Below, one piece after another: positions 8,992-17,486 of a stretch of 64,000 nucleotides of DNA (position 1 is the stretch's first letter; each line of letters begins with the position of its first letter). Both the position numbers and the translations under genes were made by a program. Source of the DNA: Bilamarchaeum sp050303335 (GTDB taxonomy: Archaea; Micrarchaeota; Micrarchaeia; Anstonellales; Bilamarchaeaceae); NCBI GenBank assembly GCA_050303335.1, contig JBNLBN010000002.1, forward strand, positions 22,897 through 86,896. The letters are read 5' to 3'. Under the pieces are notes generated by a model, which worked only from the letters and a program-made list of their open reading frames with translations, made no database searches and was not told the DNA's origin.

Positions 8992-9690
8992 ATGAAAGTT
9001 TTTATACTAGCAGGCGGTGAAGGGACTAGACTGAGGCCGTATACATACAGCATTCCGAAGCCCATGATGGAACTTGGCGGAAAGCCGATATTGCAATATG
9101 TTATCGAGAATCTTAGGAGGACCGGGTTTAGCGACCTTGTCATAACAGCTGGCTATGAGCACGAGCAGATAACCAACTACTTCCGGGACGGAACCGATTT
9201 CGGAGTGAAGATCGAATATTCCATAGAGAAGGAAAAGCAGAACACCGCAGGATCGATCCATTCAATGAAGCAGGACGAGACCTTTGCTGTCGTTATGGGG
9301 GACCACCTGACAAACCTTGACCTTTCCAAGATGCTCGAGCAGCACAAAAAAACCGGCTCGTTTGCCACCATAGCGCTCTACAAGAGCAGCCTTCCTCTTG
9401 AATTCGGCGTAGCGATGGTGGAAGACGGAAGGATCACCGGCTTCAAGGAAAAGCCCCTCCTTGAGCACTTCTACAATACCGCGATATACATCTTCGAGCC
9501 AGGGGTCTTCGATTACATAAATCCTAAAGAGGACTTCGCAAAGGATGTTATTCCGAGGCTGATTGCGGAGGGCAAGAAGATAAGCCCCTACATATTCGAC
9601 GATGTCTGGTTTGATATCGGAAGGGTATCCGACTACGAGCAGCTGGTCGAGACTTTCAAGATAATGAAACTTTTCAATGACCTGAGATGA
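8992..9690 (+). CDS. Sugar-1-phosphate nucleotidyltransferase
   Basis: A 232-residue enzyme with the GGEGTRLRPYT nucleotide-binding loop, PKPMMELGGKPIL, a metal-binding MGDHLTN and FKEKP. This is the catalytic domain of glucose-1-phosphate thymidylyl- or mannose-1-phosphate guanylyltransferases, without the C-terminal beta-helix acetyltransferase domain seen in bifunctional members. It makes NDP-sugar for glycan or glycolipid synthesis. Its last 4 bp overlap the start of the epimerase, so the two form a nucleotide-sugar pair. Sugar and base specificity cannot be read from the sequence. Confidence 0.9.
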   Translation: MKVFILAGGEGTRLRPYTYSIPKPMMELGGKPILQYVIENLRRTGFSDLVITAGYEHEQITNYFRDGTDFGVKIEYSIEKEKQNTAGSIHSMKQDETFAVVMGDHLTNLDLSKMLEQHKKTGSFATIALYKSSLPLEFGVAMVEDGRITGFKEKPLLEHFYNTAIYIFEPGVFDYINPKEDFAKDVIPRLIAEGKKISPYIFDDVWFDIGRVSDYEQLVETFKIMKLFNDLR

Positions 9691-10547
9691 TGAAGATGAT
9701 CGTTACAGGAGGAGCGGGATTCATAGGGTCCCACCTGGTTGACAGGATTGCCAAGAAGGCAACCATAATAGACGATCTCTCAGGAGGGTCCAGGATCAAT
9801 CCGGAATCAGTGTTCGTCAAGAAGAGCATACTTGATGAACTTGATTTCGGGGAGAGCGAAATCCTTTTCCACCTGGCAGCCCAGGTATCTGTTCCAAAAT
9901 CCATCGAGAACCCGTCTGAAACCATGCGAATCAACGTTGATGGGACGAGAAATGTCCTCGAATGCGCCATCAAATCCGACATCAAGAGGGTGGTCTTTGC
10001 ATCTTCTGCGGCCGTATACGGCGATTCGCCTTCTGCTGCAAAAGAATCCCAGCAGCCGGCGCCCCAGGATCCGTACGGGCAGTCCAAGCTTGAAGGCGAG
10101 AGGCTCATGAAAAAATACTACGAGGAGAACGACCTCTCCACAATATCCCTCAGGTTCTTCAATGTCTACGGCCCGAGGATGAACGGCGGAGTGATCAGGG
10201 CATTCATAGAAAACGAGCAGGTCAAAATATTCGGCAACGGCAGTCAGGTTCGCGATTTTGTCTACGTGGACGATGTTGTTGATGCCATGCTGATCGCGAG
10301 TGGATCAAAGATCACCGGCGAATTCAATGTAGGGACAGGGTCAGGCACCACACTCATGGATCTTCTTGGAAAAGTGGAGCATGTGTACGGAAAAAGGGAA
10401 GTGCAATATCTTGAGGAAAGGAAGGGGGACATCCGCTATTCTGTTGCAGATACGAAAAAATCCTCGAAAGTCCTTGGTTTCAATTCACTCACTTCGCTCA
10501 AGAGCGGACTGCTAAAGATAAAGGAACAGCACGATAATCCCGAATAG
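9687..10547 (+). CDS. NAD-dependent nucleotide-sugar epimerase/dehydratase
   Basis: A 286-residue extended short-chain dehydrogenase. The Rossmann loop is GGAGFIGSH, the catalytic pair is Tyr130 and Lys134 (YGQSK), and LRFFNVYGPR with DFVYVDDV is typical of UDP-glucose 4-epimerases and related enzymes. The start at 9687 overlaps the nucleotidyltransferase stop (ATGA); a second Met at 9690 is also possible. The 3' end overlaps the GlcNAc-phosphotransferase gene on the other strand by 36 bp. It probably acts on the product of the upstream gene, but the sugar is not known. Confidence 0.92.
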   Translation: MMKMIVTGGAGFIGSHLVDRIAKKATIIDDLSGGSRINPESVFVKKSILDELDFGESEILFHLAAQVSVPKSIENPSETMRINVDGTRNVLECAIKSDIKRVVFASSAAVYGDSPSAAKESQQPAPQDPYGQSKLEGERLMKKYYEENDLSTISLRFFNVYGPRMNGGVIRAFIENEQVKIFGNGSQVRDFVYVDDVVDAMLIASGSKITGEFNVGTGSGTTLMDLLGKVEHVYGKREVQYLEERKGDIRYSVADTKKSSKVLGFNSLTSLKSGLLKIKEQHDNPE

Positions 10548-11477
10548 AAGCTCGATTGCAAAAAAAGCAAGGACAAGGTTCTTCTCGCTGATTCCTTTTG
10601 AAAGCTTCATGAGGAGCTGTGCAAATCCACGGACCTTCCCGTCAAGGGCATAAAGCTTTCCTTCCCTTAATTCTCCCCACCAGTTCGAGGTAGGGAACCT
10701 GTTTTTGGCCTTTATCAAGAAGTCGATAACATATGGCACCATGAGTATCGCGCCCGCACTCTCGAAATTCCCGATTATCACCGCGCCGGCAACGGCCACC
10801 CCTATAGTCAGGTTTCCGACATCGCCCGGAAATGCCTTTGACGGATATTTGTTGAAGATCAGGAAAGCAAGCAGCGCAAAGAACATTGATGCGGATATGA
10901 TCCCCATCTCGACAGATCCATGCGTAATTGAAATAAGCAGGAGGACTGCAAACATCACGGATCCCATCATCACTTCCATGCCGTTGAATCCGGCGAGCAT
11001 GTTGGTCAGGTTCGAGCAGACAGTTATCGCAAGCGGGATCAGTACCAGAGTATAGATGACCCCGAAATCCACCACGCCAACAAACGGTATTGTCATCGTT
11101 GTGACACCGACATTCACCGCTACAAGCGGAATGGATGCGAATATGGGAACTATGGCCTTGAGCCACTGGGGCATGTCAAGAAGGTCGTCTACAATGCCGA
11201 TAAGTGAAATTATGAATATGGTGATTATTGCTGCAAGGACATTCACAAGAGAAAGCTCGAATCCAAGGAAAGAATGGAAGAATATCGCAAGAAGCATTCC
11301 TGCAGAGAACCCAGCAACGATTGCAATGCCTCCCATCTCCGCCACTTCCGGGCGGCCCTCCTTGTTAACATCCTTTCCAATGAATCCCGAAGATTTGAGC
11401 CTCGGGATCAGGACCTTTGATATTGAGAAAGTTACGAAAAAAGCCACAATTCCGCATACTGCCAGATACTCGATCAT
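10512..11477 (-). CDS. UDP-GlcNAc:polyprenyl-phosphate GlcNAc-1-P transferase (MraY/GPT family)
   Basis: A 321-residue membrane enzyme with about ten helices. It carries the family's catalytic loops: a GIVDDLLDM aspartate pair, NLTNMLAGFNGME, and FPGDVGNL. Archaeal members such as AglH load GlcNAc-1-P onto dolichyl phosphate to begin N-glycan assembly. The ATG at 11477 overlaps the 3' end of the HMG-CoA reductase gene by 4 bp, so the reductase (making mevalonate for dolichol) and this dolichol-using enzyme are probably cotranscribed with the regulator at 12687-13139. Confidence 0.9.
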   Translation of the reverse strand: MIEYLAVCGIVAFFVTFSISKVLIPRLKSSGFIGKDVNKEGRPEVAEMGGIAIVAGFSAGMLLAIFFHSFLGFELSLVNVLAAIITIFIISLIGIVDDLLDMPQWLKAIVPIFASIPLVAVNVGVTTMTIPFVGVVDFGVIYTLVLIPLAITVCSNLTNMLAGFNGMEVMMGSVMFAVLLLISITHGSVEMGIISASMFFALLAFLIFNKYPSKAFPGDVGNLTIGVAVAGAVIIGNFESAGAILMVPYVIDFLIKAKNRFPTSNWWGELREGKLYALDGKVRGFAQLLMKLSKGISEKNLVLAFFAIELLFGIIVLFLYL

Positions 11478-12685
11478 TTCCTTACCTCTTCAAGTAGTTG
11501 TTTTGCATATTCGATATTGAAGTCCTTTTTTTCTGAAAGCGCCTGCGCAATAATGTCAACCTCTTCTCCCCTGGCACCTGCCTGGGAGGCAATGGTCCTT
11601 GCATGGAGCTTCATGTGACCCTGCTGGATGCCCACCGTACCCAGGGCTGAAAGGGCAGCGTAATTGTTCGCAAGGCCCACGGCTGCAACGAGCATTGCAA
11701 GTTCGCGGGATCCGCTTGCGCCTGATAGTCTTATTGCAATGGATGCTGTTGGGCTGCTGTTTACTGCCGGGCCAACTGTTGCTATTGCAAGCGGAACGTC
11801 TATCTCCCCCACGAGGTCTCCGCCTTCAAGCCTGTATCCGGTAAGGGGCTTGTAGCCGTCCATTGAAGCAAACGAATGAGCACCCGCCTCAACAGACCTC
11901 CAGTCGTTTCCCGTGGCAACTGCCACTGCGTCAATGCCGTTCATGATCCCCTTGTTGTGCGTTGCTGTCCTGAAGATGTCCTTTTGCGCGAATTCGATCC
12001 CGTCAAGAACCGCTTCGATCGCATCATTACCGACAACGTCCTTTTTCCAGACTGCCTTTGCCCTGGACCTTCTTTTTACAGCAAGGTTTGAAAGGATCTT
12101 CATCCTCGCCTTTCCGCCAGTGACGCTTTCAATAAGCGGAGCTATCCCCTCAAGTGCGGAATTTATCATGTTGGCGCCCTGGGCATCGCCTACGTTCACT
12201 TCGAAATCTATGATATAGAACCGGCCGGCTTCCCTGGCGCTGAATCCGTTGATGCCGCATCCGTACTGCTTTACATGCGCCATCATCTTTCCGGCAAGTT
12301 CCATTATCTCGTCCCTTGCCTTTTCTAATGAATCCAGCCCGTTTTTGGGATCCACTATAAGCATCTGCCCGATCATGACCGGCTCATCGCTTTCGCAGAT
12401 GAAGCCTTCCGGAAGCGTCTGCTTTGCAGCCTTTGATGCCGCAGCTACAACAGAAGCCTCTTCAATTGCCATAGGGGCGAGCATGTCCTTTCCGTTGATC
12501 CTGAAATTGGTAGCAACCGCAAGCGGAAGGTGCACGACGCCTATAACATTCTCTATCATCTTGTCAGCATGATCCAGTGGAAGTGCCCCGGAATCCTTGA
12601 GCGTTTTCCTGTCCTCATCAGCAAGACCGAGCGCCTGGTGCCTCTCATCGATTGATAACTTGTAAAAACCCGGTAATTTCATCAT
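11474..12685 (-). CDS. hmgA: Hydroxymethylglutaryl-CoA reductase, class II ('degradative') type
   Basis: A 403-residue HMG-CoA reductase that reduces HMG-CoA to mevalonate, the entry step of isoprenoid lipids. ENVIGVVHLPLAVATNF, PMAIEEASVVAAAS and the VGDAQGANM catalytic block show the family. The order and length match the class II enzymes of bacteria and some archaea rather than the class I enzyme of most archaea. In archaea the class II enzyme is thought to serve biosynthesis, which is the likely role here because all lipids need it. The ATG at 12685 follows the regulator's stop by one base; the regulator's last codons provide AGGTGA as ribosome-binding site. Longer starts run into the neighbour. 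Confidence 0.93.
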   Translation of the reverse strand: MMKLPGFYKLSIDERHQALGLADEDRKTLKDSGALPLDHADKMIENVIGVVHLPLAVATNFRINGKDMLAPMAIEEASVVAAASKAAKQTLPEGFICESDEPVMIGQMLIVDPKNGLDSLEKARDEIMELAGKMMAHVKQYGCGINGFSAREAGRFYIIDFEVNVGDAQGANMINSALEGIAPLIESVTGGKARMKILSNLAVKRRSRAKAVWKKDVVGNDAIEAVLDGIEFAQKDIFRTATHNKGIMNGIDAVAVATGNDWRSVEAGAHSFASMDGYKPLTGYRLEGGDLVGEIDVPLAIATVGPAVNSSPTASIAIRLSGASGSRELAMLVAAVGLANNYAALSALGTVGIQQGHMKLHARTIASQAGARGEEVDIIAQALSEKKDFNIEYAKQLLEEVRK

Positions 12686-12686
12686 T

Positions 12687-13139
12687 TCACCTGTAGTTGC
12701 TCTCAAGCTTTTCAAGTGCCCTGTCTATGTTCTGGAACGCGTCGTCCGTCTTCTTCTGGTAGATGTCGCGGAAGACATCCTTAAGTTTCCTCTCTTCCCC
12801 GTCGCCGAGGAAGTATCTTCCCTTCTTCCGTCCTATGACCCCGCTTTCCTTGAGCCTCAGAAGATGGTAATAAATCGCCTTGGGGTTCTGTTCCTTCTTC
12901 GTCTTCTCTTCCAGCCTGGATATGATATCCTTTGTCGTCGGATTCACGTTTTTCACGTGGTATTCGAAAATCACATCTAGTATGTCCAGCATCAGGATCC
13001 TGCTCTCGTTAGGAAGCACCATCCCGAAAGAAAGCGCGATCCAGCGGATCAGGGCTTTTTTGGCAAGAAGAATGTCATCAGGAAGTGTAAGTTCCCTCAG
13101 TGTTATTTCTGATTTGATCAGTCTGGATTCTGGGATCAT
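12687..13139 (-). CDS. Winged-helix transcription regulator, unknown signal
   Basis: A 150-residue protein. The middle (NPTTKDIISRLEEKT, NPKAIYYHLLRLKESGVIGRKKGRYFLGD) reads as a winged helix with a beta-hairpin wing, and the C-terminal 40 residues are charged and helical. The first 50 residues are helical and may be a sensor or dimer part. The frame is open to 13226, but the Met at 13139 follows a TATA-like TTTTAATATT by about 26 bp. It lies one base upstream of HMG-CoA reductase, so it may regulate this isoprenoid operon; this is inference. Confidence 0.7.
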   Translation of the reverse strand: MIPESRLIKSEITLRELTLPDDILLAKKALIRWIALSFGMVLPNESRILMLDILDVIFEYHVKNVNPTTKDIISRLEEKTKKEQNPKAIYYHLLRLKESGVIGRKKGRYFLGDGEERKLKDVFRDIYQKKTDDAFQNIDRALEKLESNYR

Positions 13140-13199
13140 ATTAGAATTCTTATGGCAAATATTAAAATACTGAACGCATTCTTTTGAATAGGTGAAAAA

Positions 13200-13571
13200 T
13201 TGATCGCTCTCAAGATTAGGATCCATCCCGGCGTGCTATTCAGCTTCGAAAACAATTCTGCAGACCTGATAATCAGGGTAGAAAACAAGGACAGCAGCCC
13301 ATACTGGATAGAAGCTGACATCACCATCCCGGAAGGACTGTCTCTCTCGCCTATAGACGGGCTTCAGAAGGGAAGGCTTCGGGTGGGAATAGTAGGCGGC
13401 AACGAGTTTCTTGAAAAAAGCGTGAAGGTATATGCAAACAGGTACAGCGAGCCAAGGATCTACGGCGCAGCAATCATCCTGTACTCGTATGACAAGAACG
13501 GCGTAATAGAGTCAAGGCAGATCAAGAAGGCGAATATACGATGCGAAACGAAAAAAGAGGAATCATTTTAG
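13200..13571 (+). CDS. Unknown small beta-rich protein
   Basis: A 123-residue protein that starts with TTG at 13200 behind a good GGTGA ribosome-binding site at 13191. It reads as alternating beta strands (ADLIIRVENKD, PYWIEADITIPEGL, KSVKVYANR), like an immunoglobulin-type beta sandwich of the CARDB kind. There is no signal peptide. Divergent from the wHTH gene (60 bp apart), so the two could share control. The last 9 bp overlap the convergent secreted protein. No function can be assigned. Confidence 0.65.
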   Translation: MIALKIRIHPGVLFSFENNSADLIIRVENKDSSPYWIEADITIPEGLSLSPIDGLQKGRLRVGIVGGNEFLEKSVKVYANRYSEPRIYGAAIILYSYDKNGVIESRQIKKANIRCETKKEESF

Positions 13572-14309
13572 GGAGACACTGCCAAGTTCCCCCCTGTCTG
13601 CCACTCTTAGCGTCACATGCGTATTCCCGTAATATACCTGCATCCCGCTATTTACATGAACAAGCTTGACCGGACCGACCATCGGCCTGTCCGATGAGAA
13701 TGATTTCTTTATGAATGCACCATCATCGAGTTTGATTGCCACCATGAACTGCTTCCCGTCTTTCTTCTGCTGTGCAATGAATACGATGTCCCTGTGAACG
13801 AAGATCTTCTTCCTGCTGCTGTTCTGTAGCTCAGGTATCCTGTAGCTTGTGCTCTGGAGTTCGTTAATGTTCGTAGTCCAGAATGAATTGTCTCCAGTAA
13901 TGTAATATACGTCATCGCCGCTGATCTTCCAGGATTTCAGCCCCTTCCCCTTCAGTTTCTGGACGAGCATGGCCCCAGTTTCATCGACCTTTCCTGCATC
14001 CTCGAATCCCGGCAGTATCGCGATCTTCTCTGTTGTCAATACGACCGCCCTGTTGCTGTTGCATGAAATCGATAGTGGGGTTTCCTTCCCTTCATAGATA
14101 GGCTGGTAGGTCGTGAATGAACGGGATTCGCTGCCCCTTCTCAATGTTACTTTGTTTGCCCCCTCCAGCCTGCATGTCACATGTTCCGTCTTTTTGACTG
14201 GCTCCTGGTATCTTTCAAAGTCGAAATCCCTTTTCTTCTGCAATGCACCTGCCGAATTGGCCTGTATGCATGCAGCAGCAATAACTGCAAAGGCGAGTTT
14301 TTTTCGCAT
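13563..14309 (-). CDS. Unknown secreted protein
   Basis: A 248-residue protein with a clear signal peptide (MRKKLAFAVIAAACIQANSA, then GALQKK). The mature part is rich in beta strands and Lys/Ser, with two Cys (CRLEG and SISCNSN). The repeated pattern of short strands (ISGDDVYYITGDNSFWTT, VHRDIVFIAQQ) suggests a beta-propeller or beta-sandwich outside the cell; this is only a fold guess. A TATA-like TTTATAAACC near 14331-14340 sits about 26 bp before the ATG. It converges on the 13200 gene with a 9 bp overlap. Confidence 0.7.
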   Translation of the reverse strand: MRKKLAFAVIAAACIQANSAGALQKKRDFDFERYQEPVKKTEHVTCRLEGANKVTLRRGSESRSFTTYQPIYEGKETPLSISCNSNRAVVLTTEKIAILPGFEDAGKVDETGAMLVQKLKGKGLKSWKISGDDVYYITGDNSFWTTNINELQSTSYRIPELQNSSRKKIFVHRDIVFIAQQKKDGKQFMVAIKLDDGAFIKKSFSSDRPMVGPVKLVHVNSGMQVYYGNTHVTLRVADRGELGSVSLK

Positions 14310-14369
14310 ATAGTAATTTTGGACATTAAGGTTTATAAAATATTGTTATATTTTATAGGCTTTCATGTC

Positions 14370-16490
14370 TTAAACTTTACCGCCGGCTGCTTCCCCGTTT
14401 GCCCCTTCCTTGAGGCCTGATCTTGTCTCGATGCTTGAAAGCCGGCTTACCCCGTCAACAAGGATCTGGTTGACCGCTTCGTTTATGTCCCTTCTTGATT
14501 TCCCATCCTCATAAAGGAGTATGATCTTGTTATCCTTCACCCTTTGCTCAAGGAATGCGTTTATCCCTTCGACATCGTTTTCATCGAAGATCTTTTTCAC
14601 CCGCTGGTACTCTTCATCGTAGAGGTCCGTAAGCAGGCTATACTGGATTCCGTTTGATTCGAAATTAAGGCTATACCTGTGCCCGGTCTTGACAGTCATT
14701 GTGAACCTTCCCTTGGGTTGAGGCGGTGCCCGTCCGGTTTCAGGTATGTTGTGCGAGGCCCTCATCTTCCTACTCTTCTCGCCTGCTGTTCCTTCGTTCG
14801 GCATGGAGGATATTCCCCTTACTTCCACTCCCCCTGGATAGCTGTGGCCGTATGCATCAAGGGTGGATCCGAACATCCCAAGCCTGATTCTCAGGTCATC
14901 ATCCTTTCTTTTGCTGTTGATCACCACGCCATTAGGGTATTTTTCCCAGAACTCCTTTGGTGCATCAACATAGCCTTCATTAGGAATGAATACACTTATC
15001 TCGCCTGCATGCCTCTCTAGAAACGCCTGCCTGGCAGACGGGTTTGCAAAGACCGATGAAAGGTAGATCCCGTAAGTTGCCGGGCTGCTGTTGTACTCCC
15101 TCAGTTCCTCCTCTGTCGGCTGGAAAGAGAACACGAAATGGTCGAATCTCACCCGTTCTGCATTCCCTTCACTGATCCTGATATTGGTCTCTATGAAGTT
15201 CCTTGCTTTCATAGCAACTGTGATCGTGGTATCTTTCTTCACTATTTCTGCTGCTGCCACCCTTTCGGTTTCTGATTCTGTTATCTGGGGCCGGTTCTGC
15301 CACAATCCTGCCACCTGCGGGTCGCCAACTTCCCTCTCTTTTCCGAGCTTTATCTGGGTAACCGGGCTCATAAGCGCCTGCTGAATGCTGTCAAGCCTCT
15401 GCTGGGATATCCCTCCGGGCACGAAAAGCTCCCCCCTGTCCGCCTTGCGCAAGAGGACCATCCTGGGGCTCTTCTCCATTGCTTTCTTTTCCTTCTCGGT
15501 GAAATCCCCATACAGTGTATAAGTTGTCTGACCGACCTTGATGTTGACCTCTGTATAAGCATACATTTCCTTGGGCTGTACTCTTTCTTCCGGGCTTTCC
15601 TGGATTTCAGGTGGATTAACAGGCCCAACAGGACCTACTGATGCAAAATCCAATGAAATCAGCCTGCCGATCTCATCCAGGGCATCCTGGCCTGTTTTTT
15701 CATCAATGGAATTAACCCTCTGCTGTTCGAGTAATTTGTAGAGGACCATGTATGCCTTTTTCGGATCTTCTGTCTTGATCGTATCTATCTCCTCCGGGGT
15801 AAGGTCTGCATCAACATCCACTATGACGTATTCTTCTCCGGTCTGGAACATCAGATTGAAAACATATCTCTGTGTCCCCTGTTCCATAACGCTCTGTGTC
15901 ATCCGGTCAACGCGCTCTGTTTCCACCTGCACCGCCGTTTTTCCTTCATCTTGCCCTTTCTTGGCGAAGCCGTTTTCAGACCTTTCGTAGACATCCGGGG
16001 AGATTTCCACCGATGTGATGCCCTGGTCAGTCATCACGTATTCGCCTATTACATCTGCAGCAGTATCCTCGTTTTCAAAAAGGACTGCCCTTTCATCTTC
16101 AGCCTTGCCTACAAGCATGCTCATCTTCTTCATGTTGTTTCCGGATTTGAATTCTGCGAATTCCTCGTCCGTGAAAGTCACGTATATCTTTTCCTTCTTA
16201 TCTCCTGAATGGACAGTCATTTCATACCAGCTTCTCATTGCGTAATCCATCGCATCGTCGCTCTCGGACCCGACCGGCCGGGGAACTGCACCGAGCATCC
16301 TTTCTGCCCGTTCATCATGGATTTCCTGCAGCCTTTCCAGAATCTCTTTAACCATTTCCCTGTCCGTGGTATCCCTGGATACCGCTTCACTGACTATGTT
16401 GCTGACTATGGGATCATTGAAAATGTCGATCTGCGCCGTTTTCTGAAACTCTTCAACTGCCTTTTCCGCTTTTTCCATTCTAGAAGCCAT
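14370..16490 (-). CDS. Large unknown protein with repeated diverged domains
   Basis: A 706-residue soluble protein without signal peptide or membrane helix. The start is helical (residues 1-60). It then appears to hold four or five diverged copies of an 80-90 residue unit: a two- or three-strand segment, an FTDEEF / LTPEEI / FTEKEK / TEEELR / YDEEY turn, a helix, and a further strand. Linkers are rich in Pro, Glu and Arg. No catalytic motif is visible, so a scaffold or binding protein is likely. The ATG at 16490 is 50 bp from the divergent TPR gene and shares its TATA element. Confidence 0.75.
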   Translation of the reverse strand: MASRMEKAEKAVEEFQKTAQIDIFNDPIVSNIVSEAVSRDTTDREMVKEILERLQEIHDERAERMLGAVPRPVGSESDDAMDYAMRSWYEMTVHSGDKKEKIYVTFTDEEFAEFKSGNNMKKMSMLVGKAEDERAVLFENEDTAADVIGEYVMTDQGITSVEISPDVYERSENGFAKKGQDEGKTAVQVETERVDRMTQSVMEQGTQRYVFNLMFQTGEEYVIVDVDADLTPEEIDTIKTEDPKKAYMVLYKLLEQQRVNSIDEKTGQDALDEIGRLISLDFASVGPVGPVNPPEIQESPEERVQPKEMYAYTEVNIKVGQTTYTLYGDFTEKEKKAMEKSPRMVLLRKADRGELFVPGGISQQRLDSIQQALMSPVTQIKLGKEREVGDPQVAGLWQNRPQITESETERVAAAEIVKKDTTITVAMKARNFIETNIRISEGNAERVRFDHFVFSFQPTEEELREYNSSPATYGIYLSSVFANPSARQAFLERHAGEISVFIPNEGYVDAPKEFWEKYPNGVVINSKRKDDDLRIRLGMFGSTLDAYGHSYPGGVEVRGISSMPNEGTAGEKSRKMRASHNIPETGRAPPQPKGRFTMTVKTGHRYSLNFESNGIQYSLLTDLYDEEYQRVKKIFDENDVEGINAFLEQRVKDNKIILLYEDGKSRRDINEAVNQILVDGVSRLSSIETRSGLKEGANGEAAGGKV

Positions 16491-16509
16491 AATTATTGAA
16501 CAAAACTAA

Positions 16510-16520
16510 ACATTAAAAAG
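16510..16520. promoter_or_regulatory. Shared bidirectional TATA element
   Basis: ACATTAAAAAG lies at the middle of the 50 bp gap between the genes starting at 16490 (minus) and 16541 (plus). Its centre is 25-26 bp from each start codon, the archaeal TATA-to-start distance for leaderless transcripts. Confidence 0.5.
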
Positions 16521-16540
16521 CAATCTAGAGAGATTTCTCC

Positions 16541-17005
16541 ATGGAATTTTCCCGCCGAGGTTATACCAAGCAGATTATGCTGTATCTCCAGAACAAGGAA
16601 TATGCCAAGGCATACAAGCTCTCATCCTCATTCAGGAAGGAATTTCCCGATGAAATGATATCCAATTATCTCTATTCCAATTCATCATTCTGGACGAAAA
16701 GATATGACGATGCGATCGTTTACGGGAAAATAGCATTCAACAAGTGCAAGAGCAAGGACGAGATGATCGCTTCAGCAGTTGTTGTAGCATCAGCATATTT
16801 CAATCAGGAGGAATACAAGAAAGCGATGAAGATCCTCAATCCTGTCGAGAAGCTCAAATGCTCCGAGGTCGTGGAGAAGCTGATGCTTGCAATTTCCATT
16901 GCCATGAAGGACAAGAAGGAAGCCTTGAGGCATGCAAAGAACCTCCACGTGCTGAATAAGGAAGTCGCAGAAGAAGTTCTAAACAAATATCTAGAGGAAT
17001 TTTAG
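16541..17005 (+). CDS. TPR-like helical repeat protein
   Basis: A 154-residue, all-helical protein with three to four TPR-like helix pairs: NKEYAKAYKLSSSFRKEFPD, KRYDDAIVYGKIAFNK, EEYKKAMKILNPVEKL and KKEALRHAKNLHVLNK. TPR solenoids bind other proteins; no partner can be named, although the divergent 706-residue protein that shares its promoter is a candidate. No signal peptide. The ATG at 16541 sits 26 bp after the shared TATA element. The 3' end overlaps the convergent membrane protein by 15 bp. Confidence 0.78.
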   Translation: MEFSRRGYTKQIMLYLQNKEYAKAYKLSSSFRKEFPDEMISNYLYSNSSFWTKRYDDAIVYGKIAFNKCKSKDEMIASAVVVASAYFNQEEYKKAMKILNPVEKLKCSEVVEKLMLAISIAMKDKKEALRHAKNLHVLNKEVAEEVLNKYLEEF

Positions 17006-17449
17006 CTTCCGGTCCGCAATAAGGTGGGATAGATATCCTGCAAGAGCTGCTATCCCGAACTGCAGTCCAACGAGGATAGCCATTATTATCGCAAAAACAA
17101 TAGCAGCTGCAAGCGTGTGCGTAATTCCCCTGTGCTTCTGGCCGAGCAGGAAGAAGAAAACAAAGTATACCCCTATCAGTATCAGGAAGATAATTACCAT
17201 TTCGAATGTTGGAACGCAGATTCTCACGCCACATTCGGAAAGGTATGCTATGAGAGCTGCAAACAGGATAAATGCAATGTCAAGGAGCCTCCTGCCTTTT
17301 GAATATGCAAGATCCAGGTCCGGAATCAGGGCTGAAAATCCTCCGATAGCTGCAATGAAAACAAGGCTGACTATGTTATGTTCGCCGATCAGGAACAGCA
17401 GTGCAGCCGCAATTACGGCACCGATCAGGAAATGCATCTTCCAGTTCAT
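16991..17449 (-). CDS. YdjM/DUF457-type membrane-bound metal-dependent hydrolase
   Basis: A 152-residue membrane protein with about four helices and the conserved histidines of the YdjM family: MHFLIGAV near the start, ALIPDLD after the second helix, HRGITHT, and GYLSHLIAD. The His and Asp residues probably bind a metal at the membrane face. Some bacterial members are linked to the LexA regulon; the substrate is unknown. The frame opens at a TTG at 17467, but the ATG at 17449 lies about 26 bp after an AAATAAAATA box and is preferred. It converges on the TPR gene with 15 bp overlap. Confidence 0.8.
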   Translation of the reverse strand: MNWKMHFLIGAVIAAALLFLIGEHNIVSLVFIAAIGGFSALIPDLDLAYSKGRRLLDIAFILFAALIAYLSECGVRICVPTFEMVIIFLILIGVYFVFFFLLGQKHRGITHTLAAAIVFAIIMAILVGLQFGIAALAGYLSHLIADRKLKFL

Positions 17450-17486
17450 GGGTTTAATTGCGTACAATGTTATTTTATTTGCCTAT

